Below, one piece after another: positions 1-9,516 of a stretch of DNA of 12,500 nucleotides; within the stretch, counting starts at the first letter, position 1, and every line of letters starts with the position of its first letter. The translations under genes were made by a program, and so were the position numbers. Below the pieces are notes generated by a model that saw only the letters and a list, made by a program, of their open reading frames with translations, searched no databases and was not told the DNA's origin. Source of the DNA: Guyanagaster necrorhizus (Eukaryota > Basidiomycota > Agaricomycetes > Agaricales > Physalacriaceae); contig NW_025064960.1 of the NCBI RefSeq assembly GCF_019112545.1, forward strand, positions 1-12,500, in the 5' to 3' direction.

Positions 1-50
1 CTAGTCGGCATAGTTTACTGTTAAGACTACAACGGTATCTGATCGTTTTT
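1..50 (-). rRNA. 18S rRNA, internal fragment (intact sequence)
   Basis: The reverse complement reads as the conserved small-subunit rRNA stretch that contains GATCAGATACCG and runs on through GTAGTCTTAAC to ATGCCGACTAG. This is the eukaryotic counterpart of the bacterial 790 loop. I see no mismatch to the basidiomycete 18S I remember, and its three CpGs are intact, unlike the 18S part at 8507-9516. It is the 3'-side neighbour of the LINE insertion; the rest of 18S would lie left of the window. It may belong to a functional rDNA unit, but only 50 bases are visible. Confidence 0.9.
34..50. repeat. Target-site duplication, left copy
   Basis: The sequence GGTATCTGATCGTTTTT matches 8507-8523 (gatatctgatcattttt) with only two differences, both G to A in the right copy. 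In an uninterrupted 18S this sequence occurs once, so its presence on both sides of the LINE marks a target-site duplication of about 17 bp. The right edge of this copy is ambiguous because its terminal T's merge with the poly-T tract. Confidence 0.8.
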
Positions 51-59
51 TTTTTTTTT
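46..59 (-). other. LINE 3' poly-A tail
   Basis: A run of 14 T's on the + strand equals a poly-A tail on the minus strand. Five of these T's are expected from 18S itself (CGTTTTTGATCC), leaving about nine added A's. Position and orientation fit the 3' end of a minus-strand LINE inserted by target-primed reverse transcription. Confidence 0.8.
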
Positions 60-344
60 GGTATAGCAGGAAAACATTTTTTCAAGATTGACGGGACCCT
101 CAGTTACATAGTAACCAGATCCTATCTATCTTGCAAAACGTACAGCATTTGTTTAACACAAGTGCTGTTATGTGGGGGTGAAAACACTAGCAGCAGGACC
201 TAGGGATTTATCCCATAAGGTCTTGCCTATCTACTAGCTAGAGGCCTAGGGCTTGCACGCAGACAAGTGATCCTAGTTTTAGATTACTCAGCTACTTTAC
301 ATCATAGCCTTTCAAATACCTCCTTCGACCCACTAAAAACCTGC
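60..344 (-). other. LINE 3' UTR
   Basis: This lies between the likely ORF2 stop (TAA at 347-345) and the poly-A tail. I see no coding sequence in it. Unlike the rest of the element it still holds four CpGs (at 92, 139, 258 and 326), so it looks much less mutated. The exact ORF2 end is uncertain, so the UTR could begin anywhere from about 480 to 345. Confidence 0.55.
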
Positions 345-3300
345 TTAGGCCTGAGCCAGAGTGGTCCCTTCAGTCTTATATTTGATGCAACTGTGGGCTG
401 AGAGTTGCTGGAAAGTCCAGATACTCTTTGTGACTATGAAATCACCGTAATCAGAGTTTGAGCAGCAGTGTACTACACACAGTAGTTTGTGCATACACCA
501 TCTTTTTTCAAACTTTTTCACTCTATCTTTTCTTTTGAATCTATTATTGTACCAGTCTACTTCAATTCTCTCACATATATTTCTCTCTATTTCTGAGAGA
601 ATGCTTTTTCATGGCAGTACATTCTCATTCAGAACACATTCATTTCTTGCTTTCCATAGTGCCCATACTGTTTCACTGATGAGCAGTTTATATCAGAAGG
701 ACTGAATATTTTGTGTTCTGTCTTCATTCATTTTTCTGTAACTACCTATTCCTTGAACTATTCCTATTGAGCTTGGGTTCCACTCTGTTTGAAACATTTT
801 CTCCCATAGCTTTCCTATTCTTTTCCAAACTTTTGACTGTCCTGATTTTTCACATCTGTGAAGAATATGATCCATTGACTCAATTTCTCCACATGCACAA
901 TACTGTGCTTCTGGCTTGAAATGTTTGAAGTATTTACCACCTTTGTTGACATCATGTATTGTCTTCCATATAAAATCTGCAATCTTGTTTTGGAAAGGTT
1001 GCTTCCACAGACCTTCATACAGGGCTTTTGTTGTTGGTCAGAGGCTTGTAATTCTCTCTATCTCATCTTTTGCATCTTCTCTTAGTGCCTTATGTCTTAG
1101 ACTACTTTTGACTTCTTCTTTATAGATATTTAAACAGCCAGTATACATATCACTGAATTCTAATATTTGTAGATGGGCTCCTACTATCCAAAATTCCTCT
1201 GAAATTATAATCTCATCAAATTCATTATCTGGCTCTAGGTCTCTCCCTATATTTGCCAGTTTATCTGCTTTTTCATTATCAAGAATATTAGCATGCTCTT
1301 TCACCCATTTGAAGTGAGTGGGTGCTCTTCGAGTTCATATTAAATATGCAGCTTTTTCAATCATATCTTTGTTTGCTGTTTTCAGAAAGCCTGAGTCTTT
1401 TATTTTCTTCAGATTTTTAGTAAGAGTAGTGACAGTATATGTTGAGTCTGTCATATATGTTAGTTCATTGTTTTTTGGTACTCTTAGCATTGCTAAAATT
1501 GCTCCTCCTAATTCTTCTCTTTGTATTCCTAGAGGGTTTCCTGTTATCCTTTTTGATTCTTGTATTCCATTCTCACTATCTTCCCATATTTCTGTTTCAG
1601 CAGTTGCATTCTCTGATCCATTGTGTATGCAGGAGCCATCACCATATATAATTCTTTCCTTGTGCATATGAGGTGGGAGACCACGTCTTGCAGGCTTTCT
1701 TGGAGTAGCAATCAATCTTTTCATTCCAAATACTCATACTGCATTTTTAATTGATGTGCATTCAGTTATATCTGGATTAGCTGTTATTTTGTCTGTCTTT
1801 AGATCTGCCATCATCTGTTTCTTTTTTCTTCTTACAGTGAAGTCTAGGTTATCACATGTTGGTGAGCCTTGAGGAATGTATTTTTCACCTATTTGGATCA
1901 TCATTTCATCTAAGAAGTTGTGGCACATTTTGGGGTTTCTGCATTGTTTGGGAGATTCATATCTGAAAGCCATTGCTTCCTTTGCATCACCAATTGTTAT
2001 TATTTTATGAATATTTTGAAGGCACTTTGCTGACTTTTTTGACATTCTATGTTTTGTTGATAGTGCATGATAGTACCATAGAGGAGCATCTGCTTTTATC
2101 TTATTATCTATTTTTCCAGCATTTATATGGATGTTATACTTTTTAATCACTTGTACTATATGTTGTATTGACTTTGGCAATTTATGTGTATGAGAGTTGG
2201 TTTTGACATCCCAGTTTTGTATAATGTAATGTGTCAGAAGACTTTCATTATTCTTTTCCATATTTACCTTTGCACTGTTTCTTAAGAAGGCATCAATCAT
2301 TAGAGCCCAGAACTTTTTCTTTTTCTGAGGTTGAAGCCATTGTTGTACCCATTTTATTGCCATTGCATTGGACCTTGCTCTAGGATCAGGTGCATCTATA
2401 CCTCCTTCATTTCTTGGAGCTATTATCTGATTCCATATCATAAATGGCTGGCAGCCATCCCAGAGGAAGTCTGTTTCTATTTTTATTAGCTTTTTTTGGA
2501 CCCACTTGGACATACTATTTACTGTTCCAAGATATTGAGTTCGAGACATTACTAGTGCCTTTAGTATCAGTACCTTTCCTTTCAGAGAAGGGTGTATAGA
2601 TTTCCAGGTTTCTAGTATATCATGGCATTTCTTCATAATTTTGTCCCAAATTATATCCTGACATACATTATTTCCTATATAACAACCTAATGTTTGCATT
2701 AGTTCTGAGTCTGTTTTTATATGTTCTACATCTATTGTTGCAGTGTCTTTATTATTTAATTTTCCTGTTTCTCTTATATATTTTCTGTGTTCTGATGATC
2801 CTATAGATAGATATTCTGTCTTATCTTTATTGAAACTTGCTGTTGATGCTTTACAAAAACTCTGTACTATTTCTTCTAGTTTATTAAGCTTGTCTGTTAC
2901 TTGCATAAAGACTAAAGTATCATCTGCAAATAGATTTACTTTTAGATTTTCCTTACTTCCCTCTACAGGGATTCTCTTTATTCCAGATTTTCATATTAAG
3001 TTTCCTAGCAGTTCTATTACTAAGTTATACAACAGGCATAATATTGGACAGCCTTGTCTTACACCTCTCTTTATTTTTACTGGGCTTGGAATTATTCCAT
3101 TTACCATTATTCAGGTTTCTGCCTTCTCATACAGACTTTGTATTATCTTAATAAAGGCTTCTGGAAAGTTATATGCTTTAAGAATTTTCTATAGATAGTC
3201 ATGTACTATCTTATCGTATGCTTTTTCTTGGTCCAGACCTACTATCACCCCATTTATTCCTATTAATTCACAGTACTCAGACATCAGTTCATTTGTTTTT

Positions 3301-5435
3301 GTATAGTCTGTTATACTTTGTCCTGGAACAAAGTCTGCTTGATTTTCATGCAATAGGTTTTTGCATACTACCCCCAGCTTAGTTGCTATTACTTTTGTAT
3401 AGATCTTATAGTCAGTATTGATCATTGTAATTGGTCTGTAGTTTTCTATCTTTTGTCTGTTATTCTTCTTGTATAGTAAATATATCAGTTCTTCTATTTT
3501 TCTTTCATTATAGACTCCAAAATTTTTTATATCATTTATCACAGCCATCAGAAGATATCCTATGTCTATAATTGATTTCTTTCTTAGCTATAATTTCCAG
3601 AATTTGTATGTTATACCATCTGGTTCTGATGCTGTATTTGGATCAGCTTCTTTTAGTGCCTTTATAGTTTCTTTCTTTTTTGTTTTGTCCTTAAATATTT
3701 GTCCTTCTACATTTATTAGCTTGTTTTATATAGTGCTTTTCATTTTTTCAATTGCCTGCTTTCTTTTCTCATCTAATTCTGATGTTTCTTGCATTTTAGC
3801 ATAGTGTCTTTTTGCTACATTAATCATTTTCTTTGTTTTATCAGTTACACTTTCTTCATCATACAGTTCCTTTATAATTTCTGGTTGCCTATTAACAGCA
3901 GCTAGAGAGAACTACCACTTTGAACTCTTTTCATTTTGAGATTTGAAACTGGCTCTCCCTTTTATTTTTGCTTTTTTAGTATTTGCTAGCTTTTTCTCTC
4001 TTATCTTTTTGTGCAATAAGCCTAGTTTTGTCTGAAGTACTATGGTTTCTTCATTTGTACATGCTTTTATCTTTTTCAATGTTCATCCTGCTTCTTTGTT
4101 TAACTGTGTCAGCTTTTTATTTTTCTTTTGAGTCTTTTCTTTTCCTATTTTTATTGCAGTCTGTTTAATATCCTCTTTTGCCTTTTCATTTAAGATTTGT
4201 GGATTAGTTTTCATTCAAAATTCTGTTAGCTCTTTTTTTATTAACAACCCAGCTTTTGTCTCATATCTTTGTAAACTCTCACTCTATTTCTTTAGGATCT
4301 CTTCTGCTTTCTTTAAGAACTCTAGATCTGAAATTATTTTATTCTGTAGTCTCTATATGCCTTTACCAATTACTGGCATTTTCTCTGGCATAAGCATGAC
4401 TGTTGCCACATCATGGTTAGATACTCCATCTGGCAGATTTAAATGCTTCTAGTTATTTGTTCTATTCCACATTATTTGTTTTACATATATTCTATCAATT
4501 CTTGACTAAGACATACTCATGGCTGTTTTTATTCTAAATGTAAAACCTATTTTATCTTCATTTGCTTTTTTCTATCTATCAGTGAGATGTAAGTCATCTT
4601 GAAAGGCTTCTATTGTTTTTTCAACTTCTTGTGCATCTTTATATGAGGGTAATCTGTCTATTGCTTTTATAACACAGTTTCAGTCTTTAGCAATAATAGA
4701 GTCTCTAAGTATATCTTTCAGATTTTTGATTGCATTGTATGTCTCCTTAAGAAATGCTACTTTTTCTTGGTCTTTATTAGGTGCATAACTATTTATTATA
4801 TTTATAATTCTATTTTTTTGGGTCACTATTTGTACTCCCATTAGACAGCCCTCAATCAGGTCTATGCACTTTATTTCTTTGCTATTATCTAGCACTTAGC
4901 ATATCAATACTATTGCAACACCTTCAGCTTATGAGTTTGTGCCAGAGTGTACTATCTTTATTAACCAATTGCAGCTTTCTATCATATTAATATCTATCTG
5001 TGTTAGCTTAGTCTCTTAGATTGCTAAAATGCCAATTCTATTTATTTTCATAAATAGTTGTATTGTGCTCCACTTCAAAAGGTTGGTACCTTTTTCTTTA
5101 ATATTTACAGAGCCTATTGTAGTTCCAAAATTCTTTTGCATTGCTATTTCTGAGGGTGCATTGCTCCTTTGTTGCTCAGTGTCTCCCTTTAATGCTTTCA
5201 GCCCATTATTATAGAATTGCCTAGCATTCTTATTTATGAGCTTCAGAAGAGGAGAGGGAGAGAAACCTGATGGTAAGTTTGTCAACCATCATATACTATT
5301 TGCTGAAGAGATGCAAGTCTGACTTAACATCTCTGATCCAGCTGAAATTACATTAATCTGGCTGCCAGAGGCACAGATAGCCAGCTGATTGCCATCTTTG
5401 TGTTTTAACCCTACACTGCCATTACTGTCCCTCAT
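345..5435 (-). pseudogene. LINE ORF2 pseudogene: endonuclease / reverse transcriptase / RNase H
   Basis: This is a single minus-strand frame of 1,697 codons, ATG at 5435-5433 to TAA at 347-345. The endonuclease domain covers about residues 100-350 (GSVNI, ETKL after a Q-to-stop, NSYAPN, AIDRLP, SRIDRIYV, SNHD in place of SDH). Reverse transcriptase covers about 580-900, with DPNTASEPDGI, ENYRPIT, DQEKAYDKI, RGVRQGCP and the catalytic FADD at about 836-839. RNase H (about 1260-1400) keeps candidate catalytic residues D1266 (YGDGS), E1308, D1330 (TDST) and D1391 (NEKADKLA). A CxCx7Hx4C zinc motif lies at about 1510-1530. There are 23 internal stops, for example TGA 5289, TAG 4572, TAG 3189, TGA 1734 and TGA 609 (lowest + coordinate given). 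Many sit where the family has Trp, Gln or Arg, as G-to-A or C-to-T changes would produce. No frameshift was found. When active it would cut the target and copy the element RNA into DNA. The start is the first ATG after a stop near 5480 and is tentative. Confidence 0.9.
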
Positions 5436-6514
5436 GTATCTGTCAGAATGGCCTTTACCAGGCTCTAATAATAAAAATTATGTAATACTCATGTTAAATC
5501 AAATTATAAAGCTAATAGGACTTAGAGAATCAAATGTATAGGTGCATGTGGATCCTCTGAGTTTCAGATATACCTTTTGATATGTTCAAATGCCCTAAAT
5601 TCTTTATTCAGAATCACAGTTGTCTTATTATTTTAGTTCAATTTCTGAATTATTGCTATATTTTCTAAGTTAAACCTGTTTACTTTATTTTATTACCTTA
5701 AGTTAATTTCTTTTTCAATTTTACACTGTAAAATGGGTGCCATACTATTTCTGGATTAGCAGCTTAGTTACTTTTCCAGATCAGCACTGTTAGATTATTA
5801 CTATTCTTTTTTAGGATAGGATTTGTCTTGGTTAGTGACTGTCTGTCCTTAAGGCTTTTTATATGCATTAGGGTTCAGTATCACTTATTATTATCAACTG
5901 TTCTTAGTTCTTTAGTTTATTTCCAACTTTATGAAGCAAGAAAGAGTTATATTGCAGTGTCTACATTTGTTATATAGTATCCACATTAGTCATATAATAT
6001 AAGTGTTATAATTTTTCCTTTTTTTTCCTTTTATTCTTACAGAATTAACTCCTATCCATGCTTAGTCAGAGCATCTATCCAGTGCTTAGACTATAGGAGT
6101 GATTAGTCAGCATAATGCTCATGTTTTATGATATATAGCTGACACTCTGATAATAAGACAATCTATCTCTAGTCTCAAACTATTCTTTATTCTACTGCTT
6201 TATCTTGTGTCAACTACTTATATTGATTTTAGAATACAACAACTATAAATACATCAAATGGACTTAAGTGTGATTATACAAATGTGATACAGTGCTTATT
6301 TACTATGTGTCTTAGTTCACATATCACTCAGGCCTAACAATAAGTATATGTCACTGTTATTCAGAACTTACTTTGTGCACAATTCTTACTGTCACATCTA
6401 TAGAGAGGGGAGTAATACTATTAAAACTAAAAAAAACTACATAATGGCATGCCTATAGAGTGTGCCAACTACACTATGTGTCCATGAAGATATTAAAAAT
6501 ATAAAGGTCCAGAA
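5436..6514 (-). other. ORF1-ORF2 spacer of the LINE, AT-rich, no gene seen
   Basis: About 1.08 kb separates the ORF1 stop from the ORF2 start. It is very AT-rich and has frequent stops in all frames, and I recognise no protein or RNA gene in it. LINE ORFs are usually close together or overlapping, so this is long. It may be a true intergenic segment, a decayed coding end, or a nested non-autonomous insertion whose ends I could not find. Confidence 0.6.
6048..6100. repeat. Interrupted inverted repeat (possible hairpin)
   Basis: ACTCCTAT (6048-6055) is exactly complementary in inverted order to ATAGGAGT (6093-6100). An inner AGTC/GACT pair can extend the stem across a bulge. The loop also contains two similar GCTTAG blocks. 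The stem is short and the region AT-rich, so it may be chance. Confidence 0.35.
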
Positions 6515-7792
6515 TTAAGTACTAAGAGTCACTGAGACAGAGGCAGCTATAGTTGCTGCAGATGGTTCTGGAGTCAGTGCTTTTATTACTTTCTGAGTTC
6601 AAATACCATAGTCTCTTCTCAGGTCTTTAGCAGCATACTTGCTTGTACTTGTGAAATACTAGCTCCAAGGCATCTTCAACCATTTGCATGCAAGCTCTGA
6701 ATGGCCCATGTGATGACACTGTATACAATAGGAGGATCTTCATACTACTAAAGCTATTTTGTCCTTTGGCATAACAGAAAGTCCTTCAATTCACTTCAGA
6801 CAATCCTTCTTTCAACCTCATTTCATCTATTCTACATCAAAAAAGATCTTCTCATCTGGCAAATGAGAAAATTGAGCATCACAGATAGATTGGAAAGATT
6901 CTTCTTTATTTACATTCTCTTTTAGGCTCCATGCTTCTATTATGCTGGCCATATGTGCTTTTATGATAGCTCTTGTCAATATTATATAGCTCCATTCTGT
7001 AGGCTTCCACTCAAATTTCCTCATAAAAACTAGGATTCCTGTATACTCATTGTACCATACTGAGAGTCTCCTTAGTAGATTCAACTTTAACATGAGATCC
7101 TTATTTTCTTCTTCCACTATCATCAGATTCTATATGGACTCAGTTGGGTGTAAGAGTATGTATTTATCCTCTCTCAGTTTTACATCCAGAAGATGCTTCA
7201 GCTTCTTCTCCTTTATCACTGTCCATACTCTTCTGTTAATCATCAACCATAAGGTATTGCTTCCAGTTCTGTTTATCTTTGAGACTGTAAGAAAGGCAAA
7301 AATTACTTCTTATGTTTCATTGACTTTGAAGATATTCAGATACTCAGAGTGCCCTGAGTTTGATGCATACTTTTCTGAGTATAGAAAGACCTTTCAGTCC
7401 AGATCATGAGATTATAGACTATCTTTGACTATTTCAAGATTCATCTTGAAGGTGAAAAAAACCTCATCATCATCATCTGATTTCTCAGACTGCATTATGT
7501 TCATCTCCTCATCAGCATCTCCTGCTTGACTGGCACTATTAAGCATTATTACATTCTCAGGGGTCATTTTCTGTTCAACACTCCTCTTCTTCTTTGACTT
7601 TCTTCATTTTGGTACAGTCTCTTCTTTCTCCTTTCTCTCCTTGTGCTTTCTGTCTTTCAAAGACACTCTCTCATTCTTAGTCTCTTCTTTATGCTTGCTC
7701 TGGTTCTTCATAGATGATACAGAGCCTGCACCATTAGGCTGTTGCACAGCTGAGAATCTTCATAAACTATAAGTAGCCAGGAGGGCAGACAT
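6515..7792 (-). pseudogene. LINE ORF1 pseudogene (gag-like, CCHC zinc knuckle)
   Basis: A minus-strand frame of 426 codons runs from ATG at 7792-7790 to TAA at 6517-6515, in a different frame from ORF2. Residues about 35-70 are rich in Lys, Arg, Glu and Ser, followed by an acidic stretch ending in DDDDE near residue 115. Near the C-terminus, at 6727-6686, is CIQCHHMGHSELAC, a C-x2-C-x4-H-x4-C zinc knuckle typical of nucleic-acid-binding gag and ORF1 proteins. The middle matches no family I can name. There are about 13 internal stops (for example TGA 7760, TGA 7604, TAA 7412, TAG 7130, TAG 6827, TGA 6740), but the frame itself stays continuous. By analogy with other LINEs it would have bound the element RNA. 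The longest uninterrupted piece is 7123-6830. Confidence 0.75.
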
Positions 7793-8506
7793 AGCAATAT
7801 ATTTTATTTGTCTGTATAAAGTTCAGTTATTATCTTATAGATAACACTTGTTGGGCTTACTGATATAACACTTTCTAGAAAATAAATCAAAATGATACAG
7901 GCATGCACTTGACCACTGCACAAGTGAGAAACAACTTGAGCTATAGCTGCCAGTGACCAGCTAAGAATATGTCCTCTTGAGCCATATAGGTTTGCTACTC
8001 TTACATGCTACCACTCATATTGACATGCTTCCAGTTACCATCTTTTTGCTATAGCTCAACTGGATTCACAAGAAGGCAGCTCTTGGCCTTAAATACCAGC
8101 ATCACTAACTACCTTTCACAAGGAAAGAGTGTCCTGTCTAGAAGTCAGATGGTTTTTGCAATCAACATCTCTTTGAATTAAGCAGCTACATAGTAGTACT
8201 TTTTAGCTTAGTTTATGATTTATCTATATTCTCTAAGTAATCAGATGCTACTCTGATTTGTCTAGCCTTATGGATATCCACAACTCTACTCTATTATGCA
8301 AGTGGTGATGCTTCTTTATTAGAAGGTTAACTACTCCTTCTGCATTCAAGCACCTCATAAGATTATCTTAGAGGTTATGTATCAGATATTATTCATCTCC
8401 ATAATGCAAGAGGTGATGCTTTTTAGTCAGGAGGTTGACTATACCCAATATCCTTCTAAGCTGGAGAATCTTGACAAGATTATGCATCAGATATGATCTA
8501 TCTTCA
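7793..8506 (-). promoter_or_regulatory. LINE 5' UTR / putative internal promoter region
   Basis: These 714 bases separate the ORF1 start from the 5' target-site duplication. I see no coding sequence in them. Full-length LINEs carry their promoter inside the 5' UTR, so promoter activity is expected here, but I recognise no specific site. The distal part is a ~108-bp tandem duplication. Confidence 0.55.
8293..8504. repeat. Two-copy ~108-bp imperfect tandem repeat at the LINE 5' end
   Basis: Copy 1 starts at 8293 (attatgcaagtggtgatgct) and copy 2 at 8401 (ataatgcaagaggtgatgct). Both then share an aggttnactan block, aagattat and a closing atgtatcagata / atgcatcagata followed by ctatct-like sequence. 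The copies are diverged and contain small gaps. The second ends at the target-site duplication. Tandem monomers at a LINE 5' end resemble the promoter monomers known in some LINE families. Confidence 0.65.
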
Positions 8507-8523
8507 GATATCTGATCATTTTT
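8507..8523. repeat. Target-site duplication, right copy
   Basis: gatatctgatcattttt is the partner of 34-50, changed at two positions by G-to-A transitions, one of them at a former CpG. It runs without a break into decayed 18S (gatcctctaacc). To its left, similarity to 18S stops at once, which fixes the 5' border of the LINE. Confidence 0.8.
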
Positions 8524-9516
8524 GATCCTCTAACCTTTATTTTTGATTAATAAAAACATTCTTGGCAAATGCTTTCACAGTAGTTGGTTTTGAGTCAATT
8601 CAAGAATTTCACCTCTAGTGACTTAATATCAATGCCCTCAACTATATCTATTAATCATTATGGTGACTCTAGAAACCAACAAAATAAGATTGCACATCTC
8701 ATTCTATTATTCCATGCTAATGTATTCAGATATAGGTCTGCTTTAAACACTCTAATTTTTTCAAGGTAAAAGTTCTGGTTTCTCAATGCAACCAATAAAG
8801 GCCATACCAGCTCACTAAGAGGTAAGATCCAGTCAGACAATACACACTATAAGGCAGACCATCTCACCAAGTCTGAAGTTCAACTACAAGCTTTTTAACT
8901 GCAACAACTTTAATATATGCTATTAGAGCTGGAATTATTGTGGCTGCTAGCACCAGACTTGCTCTTCAATTGTTCTTTATTAAGAGATTTAAATTGTACT
9001 CATTCCAATTATAAGACCCAAAAGAGTCTTATATTATTGTTTATTGTTACTACCTTTCTGTATCAGTATTGGGTAATTTATGTGTCTGCTGTCTTCCTTG
9101 GATGTGGTAGCCATTTTTCAGACTCTCTCTCCAGAATTGAATCCTTATTCTCTATTACCTGTTAAAATCATAGTAGGCTTCTATCTTACCATCAAAAGTT
9201 GATAGAGCAGATATTTAAATGATGCATCACTGGCATAAGGTTATGCAATTCAACAAGTTATTATGAATCACCAAATGAGCAGTAAGCCACATTGGTTTTT
9301 TATCTAATAAATACACTCCTCTCAGAAGTCAGAGCTTTAATGTATATATTAGCTCTAGAATTACCATAGTTATCTATATAGCAAGATATCATCAAATAAA
9401 CTATAACTGATTTAATAAGCCATTTGCAGTTTTACAGTACAAACTTGTTTATACTTAGACATGCATGGCTTAATCTTTGAGACAAGCATATGACTACTGG
9501 CAGGATCAACCAGGTA
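8507..9516 (-). rRNA. 18S rRNA, degenerate 5' part (about 1,010 nt)
   Basis: The reverse complement begins at 9516 with tacctggttgatcctgccag, the 5' end of eukaryotic 18S, and continues through AGTCATATGCTTGTCTC, GCATGTCTAAGTATAAAC, the 530-loop region at about 8930-8956 and AACTACTG-GAAAGCATTTGCC to GATCAAAAATGATCAGATA at the LINE border. It is strongly mutated. The 530 loop reads GTGCTAGCAGCCACAATAA where functional rRNA has GTGCCAGCAGCCGCGGTAA, so invariant bases are lost, and no CpG remains. Length and order look close to intact, so decay was mainly by transitions. The downstream continuation of 18S lies at 1-50, beyond the LINE. This copy cannot encode a working rRNA. Confidence 0.92.

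Larger units (their letters stand above)
51..8506 (-). mobile_element. Full-length, decayed LINE (non-LTR retrotransposon) inserted in 18S rDNA
   Basis: The element is about 8.45 kb and has every expected part in order on the minus strand: 5' UTR (7793-8506), ORF1 with a CCHC knuckle, spacer, ORF2 (endonuclease, reverse transcriptase, RNase H, zinc motif), 3' UTR and poly-A. Both borders are set by 18S sequence and a 17-bp target-site duplication. APE-type endonuclease plus RNase H places it in the broad I/Tad-like group of LINEs, and the protein text resembles Agaricomycete elements. I cannot name the family. Both ORFs are destroyed by stop codons but not by frameshifts. Confidence 0.85.

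Noticed and set aside
487..1671. Several + strand open frames over 487-1671
   Set aside because: They are antisense shadows of LINE ORF2. Their translations are rich in Ser, Phe and Leu without motifs, whereas the minus strand gives RNase H and zinc-motif sequence.
345..5435. Stop codon reassignment (a variant genetic code) to keep the frames open
   Set aside because: All three stop codons occur, in two unrelated transposons, together with loss of CpG and decay of rRNA, so mutation is the simpler cause.
6040..6110. Possible tRNA or SINE-type hairpin
   Set aside because: The stem is short and bulged, and no cloverleaf, A box or B box could be recognised.
51..8506. Group I intron or homing element in 18S as the explanation of the interruption
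   Set aside because: Fungal 18S often carries group I introns, but these are small and leave no target duplication. Poly-A, a duplication and LINE ORFs fit a retrotransposon.
8584..9165. Short open frames on both strands over 8584-9165
   Set aside because: They lie inside recognisable 18S rRNA, so they are chance frames in non-coding RNA sequence.
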